A stretch of DNA of 64,000 nt from JAJYSO01 sp964579505 (GTDB lineage: Bacteria > Bacteroidota > Bacteroidia > Flavobacteriales > Flavobacteriaceae). The position numbers and the translations under genes were made by a program. Shown in pieces: positions 43,409 through 52,949 of this stretch (position 1 is its first letter; every line of letters begins with the position of its first letter). Where the stretch lies: positions 1 to 64,000 of the forward strand of contig CAZOGC010000009.1 in the NCBI GenBank assembly GCA_964579505.1. Reading direction: 5' to 3'. The notes under the pieces were generated by a model. It saw only the letters and a list, made by a program, of their open reading frames with translations. It was not told the origin of the DNA and did no database searches.

Positions 43409-45625
43409 ATGCAGAAAGAAGACAATCTTAAAAAGATGCATTTATCTATTAAAAAATACCCGCTTTTATTTGGGTTTATATTACTATTTACAACCGTAAG
43501 CCAAGCACAAGTAAAGCACAGACAAGACACCATAAAAGCAGTTCATGATTCTATTACTAATCTTAATGTGCTGGAAACCGTTCACTTAAAAGGAAACAAT
43601 CCGGCAGAACAAGTAGAACAACAAGGTTTTTCTGTAAATTCTATTTCTACTGCAAAATACAAGGCTACGAATGCCGATTTAACCCATATTCTCGATGAAG
43701 TTCCGGGAGTGCGTATTCTTCAAGATGGCGGATTAGGCTCCGGGTTTAAATTTACCTTAAATGGATTTTCAGGAGATCAGGTGAAAATATTTATTGACGG
43801 TATTCCTATAGATCATTATAGTGCTGCTTTCGGCCTCAATAATATTTCGGTAAACTCTATACAACGTATAGATACTTACAAAGGCGTTGTACCGGTATCA
43901 TTAGGAACTGATGCTTTGGGAGGAGCCGTAAACATTATAACCAATAAGACATGGAACTTTTTTGATGCGTCCTATTCATACGGTTCTTTTAATACTCACC
44001 GCGCTTCTGTCAACGGTGCTTACACCAATCCTAAAACCGGTTTTACCGCTAGGGGAAGCCTGAATTACAATTATTCAGACAACGATTATAAAGTATATGT
44101 TCCTATTGTAGAAAATAATCAAATTAGCCATTATGCTGATGTAAAACGTTTTCATAACCGATACCGTTCCGGGAATATACGAGCAGAAGCGGGTTGGGTT
44201 AACAGGCGTTTTGCCGATCAATTGCTTTTCGGAATAATTGCGGCTAAAGACGATCAACAAGTACAAAATGGGTCTACGATGGCCAGCCCGTATGGCGCCA
44301 TTATAAACAAGAGCCATACCATTGCCCCGTCTTTAAAATATGAAAAAAAGAACATCGGGCTACCCGGGTTAGATGTTAATTTATATGCCACCTACAACCT
44401 TTCTAAAACAAAAATTATAGATACGTTAACCGGTCTAAAATACAATTGGTTGGGAGAAACCATTTCCGTTCCGGGCAATAAAGGTGAGTTTTACGACACC
44501 TATAACACCTTAGATGACAAAGAACTCAATACCGGACTCAACGTATCATATCAAATAGCCGATTACCATGCGTTGGTAGCTAATTACTCACTCTCTACTT
44601 ATAAGCGAGAAGTTTTTGATCGCGAGCATCCGCAAAAAATTGCAAATCAGTTTCCCAAATCACTGACCAAAAATGTAGTCGGACTGGCTTATAAATTTAA
44701 TTACCATCAAAAGTGGAAAGCTACTGCCTTCTCAAAATACTATGCCATACGTGCCAAGGGAAGCAAAGAATATGATTTTGGACTACCTACCCACCGCACA
44801 GACGCTTTTAAAGAAACCAAAAGTAGTTTTGGGTACGGAGTAGCCGGTACCTATTTTCCTATAGAAAATCTACAACTCAAAGCCTCATATGAACACACAT
44901 ACCGCATGCCGACGGCTAATGAAATGTTTGGCGATGGCCTTTTTGTTGAACCCAACACCGACTTAGGTCCCGAGCAAAGTGACAATATTAATGTAGGAGC
45001 GGCATACCAGTTTTCTATACATCAAAACAACCATTTTTCTGTACAGAGTAATTTTGTATACAGAGATGCCCAAGATCTTATTCACCAAGTAGTAAAAGTA
45101 AGCAGCCCGGTTACACATTACGCCAATCTTAATCATACACGCACACTAGGCGTTTCGGGTAGTTTGGGGTATCGATGGAAAAACGTATTTCACCTAAATG
45201 CCAATCTTACTTTTCAAGATATTACCGACCAAGCCGCACTTATTTACAACGATTCTTTTACCAACACCGGCTATCAACCCAATTTCCATAAAGGATACCG
45301 AGTACCTAATATTCCATATCTCTTCGGAAATATTTCAGCAGGGCTCAAATTTAAAAACGTCTTGTTAGATGCTTCAACCCTACGGATTAATTACCACTTT
45401 AACTACGTGCATGATTATTTCTTGACCTGGGCTGAGTTGGGATCTAAAGACTCTAAAAAAGTGATTCCGTCACAATCTTCACACGATTTAGAGTTTACGT
45501 ACTCTATTAAACATTACAGTCTCAGTTTTGAGGTGAGAAACCTAACAAACGAACGACTTTACGACAAATATTTTTTACAAAAACCCGGAAGGGCATTTTA
45601 TATTAAACTCAGATATACGCTATAA
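43409..45625 (+). CDS. TonB-dependent outer-membrane receptor (probable iron-chelate uptake)
   Basis: A 738-residue TonB-dependent receptor. A signal peptide follows either the ATG at 43409 or the one at 43436 (MHLSIKKYPLLFGFILLF). The plug domain (about 75-185) includes VPGVRILQDGG, FTLNGFSGDQVKIFIDGIP and LGTDALGGAVNIIT; the rest is a 22-strand-type barrel ending in the aromatic LRYTL. There is no SusC-type N-terminal extension. The two following genes (DUF4374 lipoprotein, PepSY membrane protein) are typical companions in Bacteroidota siderophore or haem loci, so iron-chelate uptake is likely. The exact ligand is unknown. Confidence 0.9.
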   Translation: MQKEDNLKKMHLSIKKYPLLFGFILLFTTVSQAQVKHRQDTIKAVHDSITNLNVLETVHLKGNNPAEQVEQQGFSVNSISTAKYKATNADLTHILDEVPGVRILQDGGLGSGFKFTLNGFSGDQVKIFIDGIPIDHYSAAFGLNNISVNSIQRIDTYKGVVPVSLGTDALGGAVNIITNKTWNFFDASYSYGSFNTHRASVNGAYTNPKTGFTARGSLNYNYSDNDYKVYVPIVENNQISHYADVKRFHNRYRSGNIRAEAGWVNRRFADQLLFGIIAAKDDQQVQNGSTMASPYGAIINKSHTIAPSLKYEKKNIGLPGLDVNLYATYNLSKTKIIDTLTGLKYNWLGETISVPGNKGEFYDTYNTLDDKELNTGLNVSYQIADYHALVANYSLSTYKREVFDREHPQKIANQFPKSLTKNVVGLAYKFNYHQKWKATAFSKYYAIRAKGSKEYDFGLPTHRTDAFKETKSSFGYGVAGTYFPIENLQLKASYEHTYRMPTANEMFGDGLFVEPNTDLGPEQSDNINVGAAYQFSIHQNNHFSVQSNFVYRDAQDLIHQVVKVSSPVTHYANLNHTRTLGVSGSLGYRWKNVFHLNANLTFQDITDQAALIYNDSFTNTGYQPNFHKGYRVPNIPYLFGNISAGLKFKNVLLDASTLRINYHFNYVHDYFLTWAELGSKDSKKVIPSQSSHDLEFTYSIKHYSLSFEVRNLTNERLYDKYFLQKPGRAFYIKLRYTL

Positions 45626-45642
45626 ACCTAAACTTACTTGTT

Positions 45643-46875
45643 ATGTTAAAAATTAAAAACTATACAAAAACTTTCTTGGCAGCCACTCTAGGAGTGTTCT
45701 TATTTGCGTCTTGTAGCAGCAATGACAGTAACGTAGATACTCCGCCCAACAACACGATAAAACCCTATACCGTAACCTTGGCTTATGCGCCTGCCTCGGG
45801 ATACGATTTTTCATACTACACCGTCCCCTTTAAAGACCTCATGTCAGGCACGTTAAACGCCAAAGGAAAAGGGGTAGAACAAGTAGGTTATTTTGACTAC
45901 AAAAAAATAGGGCAAACCGTTTACAGCATAGGTGGGTTAAATGATGTAAAAGTATCTACCATTCAGCATGCCGCTGATGGAACCCTTAAAGTAACCGGAA
46001 ACATTTCTTTTGCAAAATCACTTTCAGATATTGTTCAAGCAGATGACAGCAAGTTTGTGGCGGTAGCTTTAAATGATGACGACAGTCAAATTCACTTCTA
46101 TCAAATTGAGCCCAACTCTCTTACGGTTACCAACACCGTAAGCAGCCCGGTAAGCAATTTAGTCTCTCTAGACTCTGCTGAAGGTTTAAAATATACCGGA
46201 ATGGCTATCGTAAACCACAAAATATTCATTAGCTATTACATTTCTAATGTGAATACTTTTGCTACCACACACACCAATCAAGCGGTAGTAGCCGTGTATT
46301 CTTATCCTGATTTTCAGTTTGAAAAAGTAATTACTGACAACCGCGTAGGTCCTATCGGCGGATTTAACCTTAAACACGGATTAGTAGAAGACGAAGATGG
46401 AAATGTGTATGCCATTTCTCATTCTAATCCTGCTAACGGATTTAGTCAGTCTACCAAACCCAGCGGTATTTTAAAAATTGATGCCGGCACCAGTGAATTT
46501 AACCCGAATTATTTCTTTAATATTTCTGATGCAACTAATGGGGGCAACGCTACACACGTGGTTTATTTAGGCAACGGAAGAGCTTTTGCTGAAATAAATG
46601 TTACCCCTAGAGCCGACCAAGGCGCCTGGAAAGACGGTAAATTAAAATCTGCTGTTATTAATTTTGAGGCACAAACCGCACACTTTATCAGTGGTATTCC
46701 GGAGCACTATGGTCACGGAAGACGCTTAGCCACCTTAGTTGATGGCAATACGGTGTATCTACCTATTACCGGAGACAACACCATTAACTTTTACAAGATA
46801 AACACTACCGACTTTACCGCACAAAAAGGAGCTACTGTAGCCGCTAACTTTGTGGCCGCTACTTTTAAACACTAA
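45643..46875 (+). CDS. DUF4374 lipoprotein
   Basis: A 410-residue lipoprotein (LFASCSSN, Cys24) that likely forms a beta-propeller. Repeats of the kind TVYSIGGLND, KFVAVALNDDDSQIHFYQ and RAFAEINVTP carry the DUF4374 pattern. It starts 17 bases after the TonB receptor stop. DUF4374 genes usually accompany TonB receptors and PepSY proteins; a role in capturing an iron chelate at the surface is inferred. A hairpin follows the gene. Confidence 0.87.
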   Translation: MLKIKNYTKTFLAATLGVFLFASCSSNDSNVDTPPNNTIKPYTVTLAYAPASGYDFSYYTVPFKDLMSGTLNAKGKGVEQVGYFDYKKIGQTVYSIGGLNDVKVSTIQHAADGTLKVTGNISFAKSLSDIVQADDSKFVAVALNDDDSQIHFYQIEPNSLTVTNTVSSPVSNLVSLDSAEGLKYTGMAIVNHKIFISYYISNVNTFATTHTNQAVVAVYSYPDFQFEKVITDNRVGPIGGFNLKHGLVEDEDGNVYAISHSNPANGFSQSTKPSGILKIDAGTSEFNPNYFFNISDATNGGNATHVVYLGNGRAFAEINVTPRADQGAWKDGKLKSAVINFEAQTAHFISGIPEHYGHGRRLATLVDGNTVYLPITGDNTINFYKINTTDFTAQKGATVAANFVAATFKH

Positions 46876-46884
46876 TTTATTTAC

Positions 46885-46919
46885 GCACAGGTTGAGTAAA
46901 AGATTTGCTCAGCCTGTGC
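46885..46919. terminator. Intercistronic hairpin after the DUF4374 gene
   Basis: GCACAGGTTGAG (46885-46896) pairs with CTCAGCCTGTGC (46908-46919) through 12 pairs, one of them G-T, with an 11-base loop. The next gene on the strand begins 20 bases later. With no long T-run it may only reduce read-through or stabilise the upstream message. Confidence 0.55.
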
Positions 46920-46939
46920 ATTATAAAAATACGACCTAG

Positions 46940-48094
46940 GTGAGACGAAAAGGAAAAAATAAAAACCAATCTCTTTTTAGACGCATTGTAGGGTGGCTAC
47001 ACCTTTGGCTTGGACTTGTTTCAGGCGTTGTGGTTTTTATCGTTAGCATTACCGGTTGCCTATACGTTTTTCATCAAGAGATAACCGACCTTACAGAGCC
47101 ATGGCGTTTTGTACAAAAACAAGATAAACCTTTTGTTCCGCCCAGCAAGCTCTTAGAGGCAGCGTTACAAATATATCCTAACAAAACTCCTTCCGGATTA
47201 ACATATGCTCCCGGGGATGAAGCCGCTGCTGTAGGGCTTGATCAATTTAACCCTGACGGGCATTTCTCAGTTGTTTTTTTAAACCCTTACGACGCTTCTG
47301 TTGTCAAAGCCTTTACTCCTAAAGATAATTTTAAATTCTTTAGTTTTATTGAAGACGGACACCGTTCACTCTGGCTTCCTGATAACATTGGGCGCCCCAT
47401 TGTCGGTGTTTCTATTCTCATTTTTGTCATTTCCTTAATCACCGGCATTATTATGTGGTGGCCTAAGAAATGGAAGAAAAAACAACTCAAACAGAGCTTT
47501 AAAATTAAGTGGAATGCCCGCTTCTTTCGCCTCAACTACGACTTACACAACGTAGTGGGATTTTACGCTTGTATTTTTGCCCTCATTTTAGCACTCACCG
47601 GACTCTTTTACAGTTTTAAATGGGTAGAAAACGGCATCTATTACATAACCTCAGGAGGAGAAAGCAAAACAGCCTTAAGCGATCCACACTCACAACCCGC
47701 TAAAGCCGATGCTTATACTTATAATCCTGAAAATCAACTAGACAAGGCATGGTATAAGGTAATGGCTAAGATTAAAATCATAAAAGGCGGCATGTACATC
47801 AACCCCAACCTTTCTAACAAAAAGGCACCGATAGAAATTATGGTATACAACAAACCCGGTTCTTTTTACGATCAAGACAAATACTTTTTTGATCAATACT
47901 CTCTCAAACCCTTACGCGTAAAAGGCGATCGGTATGCTGAAAGTAATTTTGCCGATCAACTTTCTATGCTCAACTACGACATTCATGTAGGCAGTTTCTG
48001 GGGGCTTCCGGGAAAAATAATTCTATTCTTGCTTAGCCTAATTTGTGCTAGTTTACCGGTAACCGGATTCATTTACTGGTGGCATACGCGCTAA
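46940..48094 (+). CDS. PepSY-associated transmembrane protein
   Basis: A 384-residue inner-membrane protein with four membrane segments (about 20-42, 152-170, 205-227, 363-382). It opens with LFRRIVGWLHLWLGLVSGVV, the typical start of PepSY_TM proteins, which in related loci reduce ferric chelates or take part in iron release. The start is GTG at 46940; no ATG fits. It belongs with the TonB receptor and the DUF4374 gene, separated from the latter by a hairpin. Confidence 0.9.
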   Translation: MRRKGKNKNQSLFRRIVGWLHLWLGLVSGVVVFIVSITGCLYVFHQEITDLTEPWRFVQKQDKPFVPPSKLLEAALQIYPNKTPSGLTYAPGDEAAAVGLDQFNPDGHFSVVFLNPYDASVVKAFTPKDNFKFFSFIEDGHRSLWLPDNIGRPIVGVSILIFVISLITGIIMWWPKKWKKKQLKQSFKIKWNARFFRLNYDLHNVVGFYACIFALILALTGLFYSFKWVENGIYYITSGGESKTALSDPHSQPAKADAYTYNPENQLDKAWYKVMAKIKIIKGGMYINPNLSNKKAPIEIMVYNKPGSFYDQDKYFFDQYSLKPLRVKGDRYAESNFADQLSMLNYDIHVGSFWGLPGKIILFLLSLICASLPVTGFIYWWHTR

Positions 48095-48201
48095 ACCCTG
48101 TTTCTTCACATCAATACATAGCCTTATTTTTTAAATTTGAAGATAGTAACCTCACGGAAGCTTTAATTTTTAGTACCTTTCGCCTACTAAAAATTACACG
48201 C

Positions 48202-49440
48202 ATGATCACCCTTTTTAAAAACATAAAAGAGCTCATACAAATCAGACCGGAAGGAGTTGATAAACTCTCGGGAAAAGAGATGAAAACGCTCCCCACCCTT
48301 CAAAACGCTTGGTTAGTTGTTGCCGATGGTAAAATTGCCGATTATGGAAACATGAGTGCGTTGCCAACTATATCTGCCGATGAAGTTATCGATGCCAGCG
48401 GCAAAATGATCTTACCTACTTGGGTTGATGCACACACCCATTTGGTATATGCCGGCAACCGCGAACAAGAATTTGTAGACCGTATAAACGGATTGTCTTA
48501 CGAAGAAATTGCCAACCGCGGAGGAGGTATTTTAAACAGCGCTCAAAAATTGCAAAACACTTCAGAAGAAGAGCTGTATCTACAAGCAGAAAATCGTCTT
48601 AAAGAAGTGATGCGTCTAGGCACCGGTGCTATTGAAATTAAATCCGGATATGGCTTAACCGTCAACGCCGAATTAAAAATGCTACGCGTTATAAAAAAAT
48701 TAAAAGCCAATTACCCCGTAGCCATCAAAGCCAATTTTTTAGGCTTACACGCACTACCTACTGAATATAAGAACAACCGGGAAGACTATGTAACCCATGT
48801 AATTAAAGATATGTTGCCACAAGTGGCTCGTGAAAAACTAGCCGATTATATAGATATTTTTTGTGAAGAAGGATACTTTACCGTAGCCGATACACACAGA
48901 ATACTAGAAGCTGGAGAAAAATACGGTTTACGCGGAAAAATTCACGTTAACCAATTTCATGCCATTGGGGGTATTGAAGCCGGGGTGGCGCACAACGTAT
49001 TGAGCGTTGATCACCTTGAAGTAATGACGGGCGAAGATATTGAAACCCTAAAAGGAACCCACACCATGCCTACAGCGCTTCCCTCTTGCTCTCTGTTTTT
49101 GAGCATTCCGTATGCGCCGGCTCGCCAAATGATTGATGCCGGTTTACCGATGGCATTAGCAACCGACTACAACCCGGGGAGCACCCCGAGCGGCAACATG
49201 AATTTGGTAGTATCATTGGCCTGCATTAAAATGAAATTAACGCCTGAAGAAGCTATTAATGCTGCCACCGTAAACGCCGCGTACGCTATGGATCTGAGTT
49301 CTACACACGGTAGTATTACCCGCGGAAAAGTAGCTAATCTTATTATGACCAAATCCATTCCTTCGTATGGATTTTTACCCTATGCTTTTGGTAGCAACCT
49401 GATTGAAAAAGTATTTATAAACGGGAAAGCATTGCACTAA
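48202..49440 (+). CDS. hutI: Imidazolonepropionase
   Basis: Third enzyme of histidine degradation: hydrolyses imidazolonepropionate to formiminoglutamate. The 412-residue frame from ATG 48202 fits the family; the open frame continues 41 codons into non-homologous sequence and was excluded. Metal-binding residues appear in WVDAHTHLVYAGNRE, with KIHVNQFHAIGG, SVDHLEVM and ATDYNPGSTPSGNM farther on. Its stop overlaps the hutG start by one base (TAATG), so the two are cotranslated. hutH and hutU are not in the window. Confidence 0.96.
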   Translation: MITLFKNIKELIQIRPEGVDKLSGKEMKTLPTLQNAWLVVADGKIADYGNMSALPTISADEVIDASGKMILPTWVDAHTHLVYAGNREQEFVDRINGLSYEEIANRGGGILNSAQKLQNTSEEELYLQAENRLKEVMRLGTGAIEIKSGYGLTVNAELKMLRVIKKLKANYPVAIKANFLGLHALPTEYKNNREDYVTHVIKDMLPQVAREKLADYIDIFCEEGYFTVADTHRILEAGEKYGLRGKIHVNQFHAIGGIEAGVAHNVLSVDHLEVMTGEDIETLKGTHTMPTALPSCSLFLSIPYAPARQMIDAGLPMALATDYNPGSTPSGNMNLVVSLACIKMKLTPEEAINAATVNAAYAMDLSSTHGSITRGKVANLIMTKSIPSYGFLPYAFGSNLIEKVFINGKALH

Positions 49441-50429
49441 TGGAACCTTTCATTTTTTTTACAGAAGAAACGCGAAACAAACACCTTCATCCGCGGTTGG
49501 GAGAAACAAAATTTGGTGAAGAGTTGTCATTTCTCTCTTCCTTAAACGACCTACAAGCCACCAAAGCACGTTATGTCATTTTTGGCGTACCGGAAGACAT
49601 CGGCATTCAAGCTAATTATGGAAAACCGGGCGCACATACCACTTGGGAGGCTTTTTTAGCTTCCTTTTTAAACATTCAGGTAAATCGCTATAATCAGCCG
49701 GAAAACTGCGTGGTACTGGGCCATGTAAACTGTACCGAATTCAAAAAAGAAGCTCAAAATATTTTAGCCGAATCACCCGTTAAGAGAGAAAAACTTGGGG
49801 CAATTGTAGAAAAAATAGACACGGTGGTAAGCCACGTAGTAGCGCGCATTGTAGCTGCCGGTAAAATACCCATTATTATTGGCGGAGGACACAACAACGC
49901 ATTCGGAAACATAAAAGGAACTGCTGAAGGCTTAGGGCGAATGATAAATGTGTTAAATATTGATGCCCACACCGATTTGCGACACACGGATTACAGACAC
50001 AGCGGAAACGGGTTTAGCTACGCCCAAGAACGTGGGTTTATGGAACACTATGCTATGTTTGGTATCCATAAAAATTATACCCCTGAATATATTTACAAAA
50101 ACATAGCCCAAAATCCTCAAATTAGCCTACTTTATTATGAAGACTTGCTGGCGCTTTCTACAACCGAATTGATAGCCGTATTTAAGGAGACATGCAAATC
50201 CTTATCGCCCCAATTTGGGTTAGAAATTGACTGCGACAGCATTGCCCATTTTTCTGCCAGTGCACAAACACCTAGCGGCTTTTCTATAGATAGTATTCGC
50301 ACTTTGCTTACGCATGCCTCAAAAGAAAATATACACTACTTACATCTTGCAGAAGCAGCAGACGCCGGAACCGGACAAATAGGAAAGGCTTTAAGTTATT
50401 TTGTAAGCGATTTTATAAGAAAAAGTTAA
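49440..50429 (+). CDS. hutG: Formimidoylglutamase
   Basis: Ureohydrolase-family enzyme splitting formiminoglutamate to glutamate and formamide, the last Hut step. The 329-residue protein has the binuclear-manganese motifs GGGHNNAFG, NIDAHTDLR and EIDCDSIAHFS. The start overlaps the hutI stop by one base. It feeds glutamate toward the glutamate dehydrogenase encoded 4 kb downstream. Manganese dependence links it loosely to the mntH locus. Confidence 0.94.
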   Translation: MEPFIFFTEETRNKHLHPRLGETKFGEELSFLSSLNDLQATKARYVIFGVPEDIGIQANYGKPGAHTTWEAFLASFLNIQVNRYNQPENCVVLGHVNCTEFKKEAQNILAESPVKREKLGAIVEKIDTVVSHVVARIVAAGKIPIIIGGGHNNAFGNIKGTAEGLGRMINVLNIDAHTDLRHTDYRHSGNGFSYAQERGFMEHYAMFGIHKNYTPEYIYKNIAQNPQISLLYYEDLLALSTTELIAVFKETCKSLSPQFGLEIDCDSIAHFSASAQTPSGFSIDSIRTLLTHASKENIHYLHLAEAADAGTGQIGKALSYFVSDFIRKS

Positions 50430-50777
50430 TATACAGGTAAAATAGGACACCCTACCAAATATCCTGATAGCGTAGATAATAAGTTAACAATTCAGTATAA
50501 AATCCTCGGCTAAATGAAGAAGGTTTTGATGAACACAATAGAATACCTTCTTAAATTTTTTCATAATTATGCGTTATTAAAAACTAAAATTGCGCATCAC
50601 ATTAAAAAAAATAGTAGTTTTATCGCTTGGGTGCTAGACACAGTAGAACCACTTAGGACACAAATTTATACTAATGACCTTTAAAGCAACGTTCTATTAC
50701 AATTTAAGCACCACAAAATAAGCCGGGTAGTTAATTAAACACTGTAATTGCTGCCCGAATAATTTCAAAAAAAATCT
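50430..50777. other. Gene-free gap between hutG and prc, with a hairpin
   Basis: The 348 bases contain an AAGAAGGT (50517-50524) / ACCTTCTT (50545-50552) hairpin followed by AAATTTTTT, probably the hutIG terminator. The remainder is AT-rich and should hold the prc promoter, but I found no exact TAnnTTTG box. Confidence 0.5.
50517..50552 (+). terminator. Probable terminator of hutIG
   Basis: Eight-base-pair stem AAGAAGGT/ACCTTCTT with a 20-base loop, followed by a T-run. The loop is long, so the call is moderate. Confidence 0.45.
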
Positions 50778-52946
50778 ATGAGAACTCCTAAATTTTTAAA
50801 GAAAAACTCTATCATCCTCTTGTTAGGGTTACTCTTTGCTATTACTTCATGCAGTTTTACTACTAAAAAAATAGACCCCGGAGATAATGGGAAAGAGCAG
50901 GTGTTAGCCGAATTAGTTACCTATGTTTTAGAAAATTACCACTATCACCCCAAACAAATTAACGATGCGTTTTCAACAAGTGTGTACCACGAGTATCTGA
51001 AAAACTTAGATCCACGTAAACGCTTTTTCTTGAAAAGCGATATAGAAGAATTTTCAAAATATGAAAAGTCTATAGACGATCAGTTAAGAGATCACAGCGT
51101 TGATTTTTTTACTTTAACATATAACCGTTTGCAAAAACGCATTCAGGAAATGGAACCGGTCTATAAAGAAATTATAGCAAAACCTTTTGATTTTACCAAA
51201 AACGAAACCATTAACACCGATTATGAAAATATAGCTTATCCGGCCACTAAAAAAGAGCGAAAAGATCGCTGGCGCAAACAAATAAAGCTTAGTGTACTGG
51301 CCAATTATTACGACTTAAAACAAGGGCAAGAAGCCGAAAAGAAGGACAAAGCAAAAAAAGGAGAATCTTTTACTCCCAAAACCGATGCCGCGTTACAAAA
51401 AGAAGCCCAAAAAACTACCCTCCATTCTCTTAAGCAGTTTTTTGATCTTAATGGCGATTTAAAACGTTCAGACTGGTTTTCAATCTATTTAAATGCTATT
51501 GCTAAAGAATTTGACCCACATACCGGCTATTTTGCTCCGGTTGACAAGAAAAATTTTGATATAGAAATTTCCGGAAGCCTAGAAGGAATTGGCGCTCGTT
51601 TGCAAAAAGACTTAGACAACACCAAGGTAATTTCACTCGTTTCAGGAGGGCCGGCTTGGAAAGACGGAAGACTAAAAGTAGGCGATATTATTCAAAAAGT
51701 AAAACAAGAAGACGAAGATAAAGCCGTTAGCATTGTAGGTATGCCGCTACAAGATGCCGTACAGCTTATTAGAGGTCCTAAAGGCAGTAAGGTTACCCTA
51801 ACCGTAAAAAGTGTAGATGGTACCATTAAAAAAATACAAATTACCCGCGATATAATTCACATAGAAGCCACCTATGCCAAGAGCGCCATTACGCAAGTAG
51901 GCCAAAAAAAATATGGGTTTATTCGATTACCTAGTTTTTACTTCGATATAAAAGACTACAACAAGCCCAACGCTGCTACCGATATGAAAAAGCAAATTGA
52001 TTTGCTTAAAAAACAGCATATAGACGGGTTGGTAATTGATTTGCGTAACAATGGAGGGGGTTCTTTAGCTACCGCCATAGACATTGCCGGCATGTTTATT
52101 AAAAAAGGGCCCGTAGTACAAGTGCGTGCCAAAAATGGGGAGCGCAAAGTACGCAAAGACCACAACCCTACGGTTGAGTGGGATGGCCCTCTTGTTATCT
52201 TAGTAAATGAGCTCTCAGCCTCTGCTTCTGAAATCTTAACAGCCGCCATGCAAGATTATGGCCGTGCCGTTATTATTGGCAGCAAACAAACGTATGGTAA
52301 AGGAACCGTGCAACGCTTTATTAACCTAGATCGGTTTATGCGCAATGATGATTTAGGTAAAATGGGGTCTTTAAAACTAACCACCCAAAAATTTTACCGC
52401 ATTAACGGGGGCGCTACTCAATTAAAAGGAGTGCACAGCGATGTGGTGGTTCCCGATCAATACAGCTATATAGATGTAGGCGAACGCGATATGTTTGCTC
52501 CCTTACCTTGGGATAAAATCTCACCAGCCAGCTACGATAAATGGAATGGTTACACCAACTTTGACGCCGTTGTAAAACAAAGTCAAGAGCGCGTAAATGC
52601 CAGCAAACAATTTAAGTTGATTAACAAACACGCTAAATGGGTTAAAGAACAACAAGACAAAAACGTGTTTCCGCTCAACTATAAAAAATATAAAGCCGAT
52701 ATTAAAAAAACCGAAAAAGAAGCTGATCGTTTTGATTCGCTTTCTGAGTACACTACAAACTTAGTCTTTAAATCATTACCCCAAGAGCTAAAAGAAATTA
52801 AAGCTGACTCTACCCTTGCCTTAAAACGCAAGCGCTGGCACAAATCCTTGAGCAAAGACCCGTATGTAGAAGAAGCTATTCACGTATTAAAAGATTTAAA
52901 ACTGACGCCGGCTATACAAGAAGCTATGGCTAAAGCAAAAAAATAG
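50778..52946 (+). CDS. prc: C-terminal processing (tail-specific) protease, S41
   Basis: A 722-residue periplasmic lipoprotein protease (FAITSCSFT lipobox). An N-terminal helical part (about 30-250) precedes a PDZ domain (about 260-350, GGPAWKDGRLKVGDIIQKV) and the S41 core. NELSASASEILTAAMQDYG carries the catalytic serine and GSKQTYGKGTVQ the lysine. Length and the C-terminal helical region match the Tsp/Prc branch rather than short CtpA. In other bacteria it trims or degrades envelope proteins. Three bases separate it from the permease gene, suggesting cotranscription. Confidence 0.95.
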   Translation: MRTPKFLKKNSIILLLGLLFAITSCSFTTKKIDPGDNGKEQVLAELVTYVLENYHYHPKQINDAFSTSVYHEYLKNLDPRKRFFLKSDIEEFSKYEKSIDDQLRDHSVDFFTLTYNRLQKRIQEMEPVYKEIIAKPFDFTKNETINTDYENIAYPATKKERKDRWRKQIKLSVLANYYDLKQGQEAEKKDKAKKGESFTPKTDAALQKEAQKTTLHSLKQFFDLNGDLKRSDWFSIYLNAIAKEFDPHTGYFAPVDKKNFDIEISGSLEGIGARLQKDLDNTKVISLVSGGPAWKDGRLKVGDIIQKVKQEDEDKAVSIVGMPLQDAVQLIRGPKGSKVTLTVKSVDGTIKKIQITRDIIHIEATYAKSAITQVGQKKYGFIRLPSFYFDIKDYNKPNAATDMKKQIDLLKKQHIDGLVIDLRNNGGGSLATAIDIAGMFIKKGPVVQVRAKNGERKVRKDHNPTVEWDGPLVILVNELSASASEILTAAMQDYGRAVIIGSKQTYGKGTVQRFINLDRFMRNDDLGKMGSLKLTTQKFYRINGGATQLKGVHSDVVVPDQYSYIDVGERDMFAPLPWDKISPASYDKWNGYTNFDAVVKQSQERVNASKQFKLINKHAKWVKEQQDKNVFPLNYKKYKADIKKTEKEADRFDSLSEYTTNLVFKSLPQELKEIKADSTLALKRKRWHKSLSKDPYVEEAIHVLKDLKLTPAIQEAMAKAKK

Positions 52947-52949
52947 GTT

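Noticed and set aside
48079..48201. 41-codon N-terminal extension of HutI
   Set aside because: The sequence before MITLF is not part of the family and overlaps the end of the PepSY gene; the ATG at 48202 gives normal length.
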